Positions 45,501 to 54,031 of a DNA stretch of 64,000 nt are shown here, piece after piece; position 1 is the first letter of the stretch, and every line of letters starts with the position of its first letter. Both the position numbers and the translations under genes were made by a program. Source of the stretch: Roseburia hominis (GTDB lineage Bacteria > Bacillota > Clostridia > Lachnospirales > Lachnospiraceae). The notes beneath the pieces are model-generated. The model saw only the letters and a list, made by a program, of their open reading frames with translations, was not told the DNA's origin and did no database searches. Location of the stretch: contig CP159990.1 in assembly GCA_040702975.1 (NCBI GenBank), positions 372,001 to 436,000 of the forward strand. The letters run 5' to 3'.

Positions 45501-45528
45501 CACTTCGAATCAGACACTTCGAATCAGA
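45501..45528. repeat. Perfect 14-bp tandem duplication
   Basis: CACTTCGAATCAGA occurs twice head to tail, just after the flavin oxidoreductase stop. TTCGAA inside is itself palindromic. Confidence 0.8.
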
Positions 45529-45597
45529 ATGACGAGGGCTTACGGCTTGAAAGATTAGAAGGTTTATGCTAATATGGTGGTACGAAAAGGAAAGTAG

Positions 45598-46222
45598 GTG
45601 GAGATATTGACGGTGAGAGTACAACAACACCAGGAAGATTTACAGCGTTTGCGTGATTTGCGTCCGATTGATGATGATTTCATGCGTTGTCTCTTTAAAG
45701 ATAATATTCCACTTGCTGAATTTGTGTTGCGCATCATCATAGATAAACAGGATTTAATTATCACTAACTGCGAAACACAGAAAGACATGAAAAGACTGGC
45801 TGGTGCACGCTCTATCTGTTTAGACGCATATGGAACAGATTCAACCGGGAAAAGATACGATTTGGAAGTCCAAAGGCAGGATAAGGGAACATATCCTATA
45901 TGTGAATGGCGAATACCGTGGAGAATCCGATTTAGGGAAACTCATGCACGATTTTAATTGCACTAAGGCAGACGATATGAATTTTGAACTGATGGCTGCC
46001 CGAACACGGTATCTGAAAGAGAATCCGAAAGGAGTGAGTGAAATGTGCCGTATCATGGAAGATATGAGAAATGAATCTATGAAAGAAGGTATTCAGGAAG
46101 AAAAGAAAATGACAGTATTTCGAATGTTGGAGGCCGGGAAGTATGTACTTGAAGAAATTGCAAGTATTTCTGGGCTTACTCTTGATGAGGTGAAAAAATT
46201 GAAAGCAGAACGAACAGTATAA
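45598..46222 (+). pseudogene. Rpn/PD-(D/E)XK nuclease family transposase-like gene, broken
   Basis: The first part (GTG 45598: MEILTVRVQQHQEDLQRLRDL, DFMRCLFKDN, LDAYGTDSTGKRYDLEVQRQDKG with the DxE-Q nuclease residues) is joined to the last part (HILYVNGEYRGESDLGKLMHDF to EEIASISGLTLDEVKKLKAE) in another frame. Compared with full-length Rpn-type proteins of about 300 residues, some 70-80 residues between DKG and HILYVNG are missing and the frame is shifted at about 45890. Two overlapping frames remain (45598-45957 and 45830-46222). Rpn proteins promote RecA-independent recombination. Confidence 0.82.
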
Positions 46223-46243
46223 GTAAACTACAGGTTGTGGATT

Positions 46244-47227
46244 ATGAAGGAAAGACTACTGGAGAAAATGCAGGAAATTTCACCCGAAGAGAGATGTTAT
46301 CTGGATGGAAATCAGGATATCAAACGGGAAATATACTCCCATCACAATATATCTGAAATAGACAGGAATCTTTTCCTGAGAGAGGGACGGCTGGTAACAG
46401 TGCGTCCCCATAGCCGTTTTGTGGACTTCCCGGAGCACAGGCATAATTATATCGAAATGATGTACGTATGCAGCGGAACGATCACACACCTGATTGATAA
46501 GAAAGAGATCGTCATGGAAAAGGGGGATCTGCTGCTTCTGAACCAACAGGTACGCCATAGCGTAAAAAGAGCAGAATATAATGACATTGGAATCAATTTT
46601 ATTGCATTGCCGGAGTATTTTGATATTCCGATTCATATGCTGCGGGAGGATAATGTGCTTGCGGATTTTCTGGTCCACACCTTGAGGCAGGGTAATCAGC
46701 AGCCCCAATATCTCTTATTTCGCTTAGGAGATAATCCGCCAATCGAAAATCTGATGGAAAATATGATTTCTTCCATGATAAGCCAAGCGGAGGACGAAGA
46801 TGTGATGAACCAGTATTCCATGGGTCTTGTGTTCTTATATCTGCTGAAGCATTTGGACAGCCTGACCAATAGCTCCTCACAGAGTTATGAGGATATTGTA
46901 CTGCAGTCTACGTTAAAATATATAGATTCTAGTTACCGGACGGCAAGCCTGACAAAAATTGCCGCAGACTTCTATCTGTCTCTTCCTGTGCTGAGTAAGA
47001 TGATCAAGCAGAGTACAGGTTTTACCTTCCAGGAGCTGCTTCAGAGAAAAAGATTCCAGAAAGCAGTCATGCTGCTTCTGGAAACGGATCTGCCCGTTGA
47101 AGAGATTTCTTTTGCGGTGGGATATGAGAATCTGAGTTATTTTTACCGGCAGTTTAAAGGGCGGTATGGGATGACGCCGAGGAAGTACCGCAAAGAGCAC
47201 AGTGGTGACGAACGGGTCAGAATATAA
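46244..47227 (+). CDS. AraC family transcriptional regulator with cupin sensor
   Basis: A 327-residue regulator. N-terminal cupin (about 45-120: FPEHRHNYIEMMYVCSGTITH, MEKGDLLLLNQQVRH) and C-terminal AraC DNA-binding domain (about 225-320: SLTKIAADFYLSLPVLSKMIKQ; VEEISFAVGYENLSYFYRQFKGRYGMTPRKYR). It lies just upstream of rhaB-rhaD-isomerase in the same direction and is likely their rhamnose-responsive activator. I use the ATG at 46244; a TTG at 46235 is also in frame and the ribosome site is weak (CAGG). Confidence 0.88.
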   Translation: MKERLLEKMQEISPEERCYLDGNQDIKREIYSHHNISEIDRNLFLREGRLVTVRPHSRFVDFPEHRHNYIEMMYVCSGTITHLIDKKEIVMEKGDLLLLNQQVRHSVKRAEYNDIGINFIALPEYFDIPIHMLREDNVLADFLVHTLRQGNQQPQYLLFRLGDNPPIENLMENMISSMISQAEDEDVMNQYSMGLVFLYLLKHLDSLTNSSSQSYEDIVLQSTLKYIDSSYRTASLTKIAADFYLSLPVLSKMIKQSTGFTFQELLQRKRFQKAVMLLLETDLPVEEISFAVGYENLSYFYRQFKGRYGMTPRKYRKEHSGDERVRI

Positions 47228-47271
47228 CCGCTTTTGGAAAATAGAAAATAAGGACAGTTTTTTTGTTAAAT

Positions 47272-47299
47272 GGGAACCTTATAACAGGTTCTCATTTTT
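47272..47299 (+). terminator. Terminator between araC-type gene and rhaB
   Basis: GGGAACCT (47272-47279), loop TATAAC, AGGTTCTC (47286-47293), then ATTTTTG. It separates the regulator from the rha genes, so the latter should have their own promoter in the short gap 47300-47345. Confidence 0.7.
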
Positions 47300-47356
47300 G
47301 TTATATTCGTATCAGAACATGAAGAAAGGCTTCAGGAAATTGAAGGAGGAGTGCAT

Positions 47357-48760
47357 GTGAATACATATTATCTGGCAATCGATATCGGTGCTTCCAGCGG
47401 AAGGCATATGCTGTCCTGGATAGAAGATGGGAAGATTTGTCTGGAAGAAATTTATCGTTTTGAGAACGGAATGAAGGAGAAAAACGGACATTTGTGCTGG
47501 GATTTGGACCGATTATTCGAAGAAATTTTAAGGGGTATGGCAGTATGTAAACAAATCGGGAAAATTCCGGTAAGCATGGGAATTGATACCTGGGCGGTAG
47601 ATTTTGTTTTGCTTGATCGGGAAGGAAAGATGTTAGGAGAGCCGGTAGGATACCGTGATCACAGAACGGAGGGGATGGATGACGAAGTATATCAGGTCAT
47701 AAAGCCGGAAGAACTGTATAAGAGGACAGGCATCCAAAAACAAATCTTCAATACCATTTATCAGTTGATGGCAGTGAAGAAACAGACACCGGAATGGCTG
47801 GAACAGGCGGAGATGCTGCTGCTGATACCGGATTATTTTAATTATCTGCTGACGGGGGTGAAAAAGACAGAGTATACCAATGCCACGACGACTCAGCTTG
47901 TGAATCCGCAAACCTGTGATTGGGACAGGGAATTGATTGAAAAACTGGGATACAGGAAATCCTTGTTTACGCCAATCAGCATGGCGGGAGCTACCGTCGG
48001 TCATCTGGCTCATAAGATTCAGGAAAGGGTGGGATTTGACCTGGAGGTCATTCAGGTTGCTTCCCATGATACGGCGTCTGCGGTGCTGTCTGTACCGGCG
48101 AAGGAGAAGGATTTTCTCTATATCAGTTCAGGGACCTGGTCGCTTATGGGTGTTGAACAAATGGAGGCGGATTGTTCTGATGCAGCCCGGCAGGCGAATC
48201 TGACGAACGAAGGAGGATACGAGTACCGATATCGGTTTTTGAAGAATATCATGGGGCTTTGGATGATTCAGTCGGTGCGTCATGAATGGGATGACAGATA
48301 TTCTTTTGCAGAGCTTTGCCGGATGGCAGAGGCATGTGACGACTTCCCGGCAAGGGTAGATGTCAATGATAACCGATTCTTATCACCGGAAAGTATGATA
48401 GAAGCGATACAGGAATATTGCAGGCATATGGGTCAGGAGGTCCCGGAAACGCCGGGAGAGATTTCTGCGGTGATTTATCACAGTTTTGCCGAGAGCTATG
48501 GGAGGACTGTGAAAGAAATAGAAGAAGTGACCGGAAGAAAATATGGCGCCATTCATATCGTGGGAGGCGGGGCCAACGCCGGTTACCTGAACCGGCTGAC
48601 GGCAAAGGCCACCGGGAAGACGGTGTACAGCGGTCCTACGGAGGCGACGGCGATTGGAAATGTTGTGGTTCAGATGCTGAAGAGAAAGGAATTTGGAAAT
48701 CTTGAAGAAGCGAGAAGTGTAATCTATGACTCATTTAGAGTAAATTGTGTGGAACCGTAA
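47357..48760 (+). CDS. rhaB: Rhamnulokinase
   Basis: A 467-residue FGGY kinase of the rhamnulokinase type: AIDIGASSGRHMLSW at the N-terminus, DTWAVDFVLLDREG (about 77-90), GYRDHRT (about 98-104), ATTTQLVNP, ISSGTWSLMGVE (about 257-268) and HIVGGGANAGYLNRL (about 398-412). It phosphorylates L-rhamnulose to the 1-phosphate used by RhaD, 43 bp downstream. GGAGGAG at 47345-47351 places the start at the GTG 47357 rather than the GTG at 47351. Confidence 0.92.
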   Translation: MNTYYLAIDIGASSGRHMLSWIEDGKICLEEIYRFENGMKEKNGHLCWDLDRLFEEILRGMAVCKQIGKIPVSMGIDTWAVDFVLLDREGKMLGEPVGYRDHRTEGMDDEVYQVIKPEELYKRTGIQKQIFNTIYQLMAVKKQTPEWLEQAEMLLLIPDYFNYLLTGVKKTEYTNATTTQLVNPQTCDWDRELIEKLGYRKSLFTPISMAGATVGHLAHKIQERVGFDLEVIQVASHDTASAVLSVPAKEKDFLYISSGTWSLMGVEQMEADCSDAARQANLTNEGGYEYRYRFLKNIMGLWMIQSVRHEWDDRYSFAELCRMAEACDDFPARVDVNDNRFLSPESMIEAIQEYCRHMGQEVPETPGEISAVIYHSFAESYGRTVKEIEEVTGRKYGAIHIVGGGANAGYLNRLTAKATGKTVYSGPTEATAIGNVVVQMLKRKEFGNLEEARSVIYDSFRVNCVEP

Positions 48761-48803
48761 CGTATGAAAAGCTAAAAATGAAATATAACAGGAGGAAAAG
48801 GAC

Positions 48804-49631
48804 ATGGGTATTTTAGATGCAAAATTTGTACAGGGATTCATTCGTATGTGTAACGACGGCTGGGAGCAGGGCTGGCATGAGAGAAACGGCGGTAATCTGT
48901 CCTATCGCATGAAACCGGAAGAAGTAGAAGAGGTTAAGGAATATTTGAAAGCTGACGGCGAGTGGAAGCCGATTGGAACCAGTGTGCCGGGACTTTCCGG
49001 GGAATATTTTATGGTGACTGGGAGCGGAAAATATTTCCGAAATGTGATTCTTGATCCGGCAGACAGTACCTGTATTATTGAACTGGATGCGAAGGGCGAA
49101 AATTATCGTATCCTCTGGGGACTGGAAAATGGCGGAAGGCCCACCAGTGAATTACCCAGCCATCTGATGAACCATGAAGTGAAAAAGGTGGCATCAGGCG
49201 GAACGCACAGAGTAATCTATCATGCGCACACGACCAATGTGATCGCATTGACATTTGTACTGCCACTTACAGATGAAGTGTTCACAAGAGAGCTTTGGGA
49301 GATGGCGACAGAGTGTCCGGTCGTATTCCCATCGGGAATCGGCGTTGTAGGATGGATGGTTCCCGGCGGACGGGATATCGCGGTGGCGACCAGTGAACTG
49401 ATGAAGCAGTATGATGTGGCGATCTGGGCTCATCACGGAATGTTCTGCTCCGGTGAAGATTTTGACCTGACCTTTGGACTTATGCATACCGTAGAAAAAT
49501 CCGCGGAAATCCTGGTCAAGATGCTGTCTATGAGACCGGATAAGCTGCAGACCATTACCCCGCAGAATTTCCGTGATTTGGCGGTAGATTTCCATGTGAC
49601 ACTGCCGGAAAAATTTTTATATGAAAAATAG
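48804..49631 (+). CDS. rhaD: Rhamnulose-1-phosphate aldolase
   Basis: A 275-residue class II zinc aldolase that cleaves L-rhamnulose 1-phosphate into DHAP and L-lactaldehyde. Family blocks: HERNGGNLSYRM (about 25-36), MVTGSGKYFRNV (about 70-81), ELPSHLMNHEV (about 115-125), zinc ligands in IYHAHTTNVIA (about 138-148) and AHHGMFCSGEDF (about 212-223). Standard length. AGGAGG precedes the ATG. The isomerase gene begins 9 bp after its stop. Confidence 0.95.
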   Translation: MGILDAKFVQGFIRMCNDGWEQGWHERNGGNLSYRMKPEEVEEVKEYLKADGEWKPIGTSVPGLSGEYFMVTGSGKYFRNVILDPADSTCIIELDAKGENYRILWGLENGGRPTSELPSHLMNHEVKKVASGGTHRVIYHAHTTNVIALTFVLPLTDEVFTRELWEMATECPVVFPSGIGVVGWMVPGGRDIAVATSELMKQYDVAIWAHHGMFCSGEDFDLTFGLMHTVEKSAEILVKMLSMRPDKLQTITPQNFRDLAVDFHVTLPEKFLYEK

Positions 49632-49640
49632 GAGGTTATC

Positions 49641-51059
49641 ATGTTAGTTGAGACAAAAGCAAAAATAGGCGTTTTTTCCATCGCATTAGGGGCATATTTG
49701 CCTCAGTTCCCGCAGTTAGTACCGGAATTTGAAAGTCAATATGAGGCGTTTAAAAAGACGTTGCCCGATACGGTCGAGATTATTGACGGCGGCATGGTAA
49801 CGACGAAGGAGCAGTCGCAGGCTGCGGGAGATCTGTTTAGAGCGGCAGATGTGGATCTGGTATTTTTACAGCTTTTAACCTACGCTACTTCCTACAACAT
49901 GCTTCCGGCCGTGAAAGACTTAGATGTTCCCGTTGTACTTGTGAATATTCAAAAGCTGCGGGCGCTTGATTATGACCATACGGACATCGCCTCCTGGCTT
50001 GGCGAGGGCTATGCATGTGGTGCTGTCGGCGAGATGGTAGCCGATCTGGAGCGGTATGGCAAAAGACACGCCGTGATCACCGGCGTTGTAGAAGGCGGCG
50101 ATCCGGGAGTGCAGGCGGAAATCGAAGACTGGTGCCGTGCGGCCCAGACGAGGAGAAGATTCCGTGATACCAATATTGCACAGATCGGAAGGCCGTACCC
50201 GGGCATGATGGACCTGTATATTGATGAATCAAATTTGTACAGAAGAATGCATCTGTATACCAAACAGTTCGACTGGGAAAAGATGTGGGTCATTGCAGAA
50301 AATATCACCGATGAAGAAGTGATTCGCAATAAGGCGCAGGAAATTCTGGATACCTTTGATATTGAAGGCGGCGGAACGATCGAGAAGGTATGGGAGATGG
50401 CAAAATATGTGGTCGCTTTTGAGAATTGGTGTGAGAAGGAAAAGCTGGGATTAATCGCTTCCCACTATGACGGTTTTGCGAAAGGGCAGGCGGGCGTCCT
50501 GGACAGTATGCTAATTCCTGCATTTTCCATGCTGATTAAGCAGGGAGTAGCCTGTGCAGTCGAGGGAGATATGAAGGTTGCCATGGCAATGAGCATTCTG
50601 AAGACCATTTCGGGAACCGGTCAGCTTGCGGAAATGTATTCAGTAGACTTTAATGACGATATTGCCATTATCGGGCATAGCGGTTCTGGTGATGCGGATA
50701 TATCGGATAAGAAACCAACCATGAAGATCGTGGAAGTGTTCCACGGAAAGACCGGGGGCGGCTATCTGACGCAGTTCTATCCTTATACAGGGCCTGTTAC
50801 TTATCTTGCAATCACGCAGGATGGAGACGGACACTTTAAATTTGTTGCGGCAGAGGGCGTGAATGAGGAAGGGAAGATCCTTTCCTTCGGGGATACGAAC
50901 ATGAGAACCCGGTTTACCTGCGGGGCCAGAGAATTCGTGAACCGCTGGAGCGAATGCGGGCCGACACATCATTTTGCGGCTGCTGCGGGCAGACATATCG
51001 ATACGATACTCAAGGTGGCAAAGATATTTAATGTGCCGGTTGAAGTTGTGACACGGTAG
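49641..51059 (+). CDS. L-fucose/L-arabinose isomerase family protein
   Basis: A 472-residue AraA/FucI-superfamily sugar isomerase. Blocks: FLQLLTYATSYNML (about 74-87), GIVASHYDGFAKG-like IASHYDGFAKG (about 274-284), SGTGQLAEMYSVDFNDDIAIIGHSGSG (given as about 323-349, with the metal ligand His and Glu), VFHGKTGGGYLTQF and GPTHHFAAAAGRH near the end. It is in the rhaBD operon at the place of the isomerase, yet it is not the classical RhaA type. It may convert L-rhamnose, or another 6-deoxy or pentose sugar also handled by RhaB/RhaD. AGGAGG precedes the ATG. Confidence 0.85.
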   Translation: MLVETKAKIGVFSIALGAYLPQFPQLVPEFESQYEAFKKTLPDTVEIIDGGMVTTKEQSQAAGDLFRAADVDLVFLQLLTYATSYNMLPAVKDLDVPVVLVNIQKLRALDYDHTDIASWLGEGYACGAVGEMVADLERYGKRHAVITGVVEGGDPGVQAEIEDWCRAAQTRRRFRDTNIAQIGRPYPGMMDLYIDESNLYRRMHLYTKQFDWEKMWVIAENITDEEVIRNKAQEILDTFDIEGGGTIEKVWEMAKYVVAFENWCEKEKLGLIASHYDGFAKGQAGVLDSMLIPAFSMLIKQGVACAVEGDMKVAMAMSILKTISGTGQLAEMYSVDFNDDIAIIGHSGSGDADISDKKPTMKIVEVFHGKTGGGYLTQFYPYTGPVTYLAITQDGDGHFKFVAAEGVNEEGKILSFGDTNMRTRFTCGAREFVNRWSECGPTHHFAAAAGRHIDTILKVAKIFNVPVEVVTR

Positions 51060-51123
51060 TTATAAATATCGTTCAGCTTCATTAGGATATTGAAATATAA
51101 ACAGAATATGTTACTCTTGATCT

Positions 51124-51241
51124 AGAACAACCGTTACAGGGTGGTAAAAAATAAAAATGCCTACCCTGTTAGCCGACAGGATAGGCGTACCCATTAGGGT
51201 ATAAACTAACGTTGGCTACCACTTTATGTGGCGGTTGTTCT
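51124..51241 (+). ncRNA. Structured RNA candidate: three hairpins closed by a 10-bp stem
   Basis: P1: AGAACAACCG (51124-51133) pairs with CGGTTGTTCT (51232-51241). Inside lie P2: 51136-51144 with 51160-51169 (ACAGGGT/ACCCTGT plus GG/CC); P3: TAGCCGAC (51170-51177) with GTTGGCTA (51211-51218), enclosing P3a TACCC-atta-GGGTA (51188-51201); P4: CCAC-tttat-GTGG (51219-51231). Nearly every base from P2 to P4 abuts the next helix, giving a compact four-way junction. No convincing reading frame is present. It lies alone between the isomerase and the SARP gene. I cannot match it to a named RNA family. Confidence 0.65.
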
Positions 51242-51271
51242 TTATGTTTTTATATAGCACATCCGGCAGTA

Positions 51272-51306
51272 GGGCGACTACCTCTGGTGGGAATTTTAAG
51301 TCGCCC
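51272..51306 (+). terminator. Hairpin after the structured RNA
   Basis: GGGCGACT (51272-51279) pairs with AGTCGCCC (51299-51306) around a 19-nt loop. It may end the RNA or be part of it; there is no U-tract. The rest of 51060-51445 shows no gene. Confidence 0.45.
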
Positions 51307-51445
51307 CGGATAAACAAAATATAAATAAAGAACAAAGACCTCCAAAAGTTATTGAAATTGCAAAAAAAAGAGTGTAAACTAAAATGTTAGAAAAGGCAAC
51401 ACACCTAATAAAATAATTCATAGCGGGCTTATAAATAAGGGAGAA

Positions 51446-52645
51446 ATGATAAAGAAAATGGAAATGCTACATGTAAAAATGTTTGGGAATTTTTCCGTCA
51501 CTTATGAGGGGAAGTCGTTGCTTGGAAAGAAGATCAGCGAGACGCAGTTCTCTTATCTGATGATGGTGCTGCTGCATAACAGGGAAGAAGGTGTCAGCAG
51601 AGAGTACCTGGAGGAGATACTTTTCAGGGATCGGGACCTGGAGAACGTACATCACACGATGCAGAGTGTTATCTACAATACCAAAAAGAAACTGGAGAAA
51701 TTAGGACTTCCGAAGACGAAGTACATCACGCTGCAGAAGGGGAAATACTGTTGGACAAAAGACATTCCTGTGATAGAGGATGCAGAAGAATTTGACAAAT
51801 TATATCAGGAGGCGCAGGAGGAGACGGACGAGGACGTGAAGATTCAGCTCCTTATGGACGCCTGCCATACTTATACCGGGGAATTTCTGGAGAATTATGC
51901 GGGGATTCTGTGGGTGTCCGCGGAAGCGCGCAAATACAGAACTGCTTTTTACCGCTGTGTGGAGGAAGCGGCAGAGCTTCTCAGAAAACGAGGTGATTAT
52001 ATGCAGCTTCAGGAGCTGGGGCGCTATGCGACCTCGGTTGCGCCATTTTCCGATTGGGAATCCCTCACGATGGAAGCCATGATCGAACTGGGGCAGTACG
52101 AGGAGGCCAGTGAGCTGTATGCACAGACCGTAGATACCTATTTTAAAGAGCGGGGCTTAAGACCTTCTCAGAAACTCATGGATTCTCTGAACCATCTGGG
52201 AGACCGGCTGGTGCATTCGCATGAGACACTGGACAATATCCAGAAGGAACTGGAGGAGACTGCGGACGAGGGCGGAGGATATCTCTGCAGCTATCCTATA
52301 TTTCAGGGAATCTATCATATGCTGGCGCGTATGATGGAACGGGGAGGGCAGTCTGTATATCTGATGCTGTGTACGATCGTGGACAGCAAGGGCAATCCCA
52401 TGCGGAGCGGAGAGCATCTGGAGGAGCTTTCCACCCGTCTCGGCGACGCTATTTGCAAATCCGTCCGCCGGGGTGATGTGATTAACCGATACAGCAAAGG
52501 TCAGTATTTGGTGCTGCTGGTCAATACGACGCGCGAGAGCTGTGCGGTCATTCAGAAGAGGATTAACTACAATTTCCTGATCGGACGGCAGCGGACCGGT
52601 ATTCAATACTATGTGAACAGCGTCGTCAAGGAACATATGTTATAA
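51446..52645 (+). CDS. SARP/BTAD-type transcriptional regulator with degenerate GGDEF-like end
   Basis: A 399-residue regulator. An OmpR-like winged helix covers about 5-100 (MFGNFSVTYEGKSLL, LEEILFRDRDLENVHHTMQSVIYNTKKKL). A BTAD tetratricopeptide-type domain covers about 105-250 (EEFDKLYQEAQEETDE, SLTMEAMIELGQYEEASELY). The C-terminal 130 residues look like a nucleotide-cyclase fold of GGDEF type, but the signature reads YSKGQY, so it cannot make c-di-GMP. It precedes the pilus operon and is the obvious candidate to control it. ATG 51446 has AAGGGAG only 2 bp away; starts at 51458 or 51464 are also possible. Confidence 0.75.
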   Translation: MIKKMEMLHVKMFGNFSVTYEGKSLLGKKISETQFSYLMMVLLHNREEGVSREYLEEILFRDRDLENVHHTMQSVIYNTKKKLEKLGLPKTKYITLQKGKYCWTKDIPVIEDAEEFDKLYQEAQEETDEDVKIQLLMDACHTYTGEFLENYAGILWVSAEARKYRTAFYRCVEEAAELLRKRGDYMQLQELGRYATSVAPFSDWESLTMEAMIELGQYEEASELYAQTVDTYFKERGLRPSQKLMDSLNHLGDRLVHSHETLDNIQKELEETADEGGGYLCSYPIFQGIYHMLARMMERGGQSVYLMLCTIVDSKGNPMRSGEHLEELSTRLGDAICKSVRRGDVINRYSKGQYLVLLVNTTRESCAVIQKRINYNFLIGRQRTGIQYYVNSVVKEHML

Positions 52646-52653
52646 AATCAAAA

Positions 52654-52706
52654 AAATAATCAAAAAAGCACATTTAACCCCTATTTCTTTGCTTTTTTGA
52701 TTATTT
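52654..52706. terminator. Bidirectional terminator-like inverted repeat
   Basis: AAATAATCAAAAAAGC (52654-52669) and GCTTTTTTGATTATTT (52691-52706) are perfect 16-bp inverted repeats with a 21-nt loop, A-rich before and T-rich after. It isolates the regulator gene from the pilus operon, whose promoter must lie in 52707-52787 (AT-rich, with TTGACT at 52709-52714 and 52716-52721). Confidence 0.6.
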
Positions 52707-52787
52707 CTTTGACTATTGACTTGTTAAAATAAAATTACTAAAAGGAAGCAGACTTATTCTCGTAAGAGGAGGATAGACAGTAAATAG

Positions 52788-53270
52788 ATGGAACATACAG
52801 GATTATATATTGGCGCGCCGAATGGCGTTATACTCTGCATAGATGAAAGTGTCGAGTGGAGAAAAGGTGGTCGCCTCTATCACTCCTATCAGATGGAAGC
52901 AGAGGAGTTCCAAAGTATGGAACAGGCAATTAAGCTGATGGATCAATTTTTTGACTGGCTTGGTTATCCTTTCCCGAACATGGAACCAAGGAAATTTGAA
53001 ACAAAGAAAGCTGCCAGTGAAGGCAGAGACAGAATCAGGACGGAAGACAAAAGGAAAGGGTTGGAAAAGGTTATGAGCGACGAGACATTATTGAGACAGC
53101 ATGGAGATCTGGGGACATTTATCATCCGGGTTCAGCACAGACAGAACAGTACCTGGCAGGGACTGGTGACCTGGTCAGAGAAGAATAAGACCGTAGCTTT
53201 TCGCTCGGTACTGGAGCTCATCAAACTGGTCGAGGGGGCAATCGATGAGGCGGAGCCGGTTCAGGAATAA
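52788..53270 (+). CDS. Hypothetical protein at the head of the pilus operon
   Basis: A 160-residue soluble protein without signal peptide or membrane segment. N-terminal part contains WRKGGRLYHSYQMEAEEF and a helix FQSMEQAIKLMDQFFDWLGYP; a charged linker (about 70-95, KKAASEGRDRIRTEDKRKG) leads to a second small domain with GDLGTFIIRVQHRQNSTWQGLVTW and SVLELIKLVEGAI. I do not recognise the family. AGGAGGATAG lies upstream of the ATG. It is followed by a coiled-coil gene and the signal peptidase, so a regulatory or assembly role is possible. Confidence 0.6.
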   Translation: MEHTGLYIGAPNGVILCIDESVEWRKGGRLYHSYQMEAEEFQSMEQAIKLMDQFFDWLGYPFPNMEPRKFETKKAASEGRDRIRTEDKRKGLEKVMSDETLLRQHGDLGTFIIRVQHRQNSTWQGLVTWSEKNKTVAFRSVLELIKLVEGAIDEAEPVQE

Positions 53271-53296
53271 TCAATGAATAATAAAGGGGTAATAAC

Positions 53297-54010
53297 ATGA
53301 CAGATAAAGAATTTCGAAGGCTGAAAAGGGGAGATCTGGTAGAGATCATTTATCAGCTGCAGAAGGAACTTGAGGAGGAGAAAGCAAAAAACGAGCAGAA
53401 GCTCGCTGAACTTGAGGCAAAGGCACAGGATTTGTCGCAGCTGGAATGTGGGACGTTGGCGGAGGTAGCGGCGAGAGTCAACGGATTATTTTACGCGGTA
53501 CAGAAGACGGCGGATCAATATCTGGAAGGTATAGAGAAGACGAAGGCTAACATCGAGGCTGAGAAGGAAAATATTTTGGGAAGCGCCAGAGTGGAAAGCA
53601 AAGCGACAGTTAAGGCAGCCCGGGAGAAAAGTGAAGCACTCCTTAAGGCTGCTAAAGAGGAAAGCGAAGCTACCCTTAAGGCTGCCAGAGAGGAAAGTGA
53701 AGCCACCCTTAAGGCTGCCAGAGAGGAAAGCGAAGCCACCCTTAAGGCAGCTCAGGAAAAAAGCGAGGCAATCCTAAAAGCAGCGCAGGAAGAGAGTGAA
53801 GAGATTCGGAAAGCGGCTCAGGAAGAGAGACTTGAGAACCGCAAGGCTGTTGAGACAGAGAAGATCGTGATCCTGAAAACAGCCCAGGAGAAGATTGAAG
53901 CGATTCTGAAGGCAGCCCAGATCGGAATCGAAGAGGCTGCGGAAGCAAAGAAGGCAGTGAGAGAAGTAAAAGCTGAGGGGAAAGCGTTGACAGAAAAGCT
54001 GGAAGAATAG
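53297..54010 (+). CDS. Coiled-coil protein with hendecad repeats in the pilus operon
   Basis: A 237-residue, highly charged, cytoplasmic-looking protein. After a start MTDKEFRRLKRGDLVEIIY and a coiled coil (about 18-50), there is a small segment LECGTLAEVAARVNGLFYAV. From about residue 98 to 207 the chain is built of ten 11-residue units like REESEATLKAA, which give a long right-handed or straight coiled coil. No signal peptide. The function is not known; the fold recalls DivIVA-like or stalk proteins. AAGGGG precedes the ATG; the signal peptidase gene starts 21 bp after it. Confidence 0.65.
   Translation: MTDKEFRRLKRGDLVEIIYQLQKELEEEKAKNEQKLAELEAKAQDLSQLECGTLAEVAARVNGLFYAVQKTADQYLEGIEKTKANIEAEKENILGSARVESKATVKAAREKSEALLKAAKEESEATLKAAREESEATLKAAREESEATLKAAQEKSEAILKAAQEESEEIRKAAQEERLENRKAVETEKIVILKTAQEKIEAILKAAQIGIEEAAEAKKAVREVKAEGKALTEKLEE
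53588..53917 (+). repeat. 33-bp tandem repeats coding for hendecads
   Basis: Ten units of 33 bp (11 codons) inside the coiled-coil gene. The middle ones, from about 53654 to 53752, are nearly identical at DNA level (GAAAGYGAAGCYACCCTTAA in each), so unit number can change by slippage or recombination. Outer units have diverged. Confidence 0.8.
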
Positions 54011-54031
54011 CAGTAACGAGGAGTATGGAGT

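Noticed and set aside
51124..51241. Riboswitch for the SARP gene
   Set aside because: It lies about 200 bp before the gene, has no visible expression platform next to the start codon and I cannot match a known aptamer; kept as an unassigned structured RNA.
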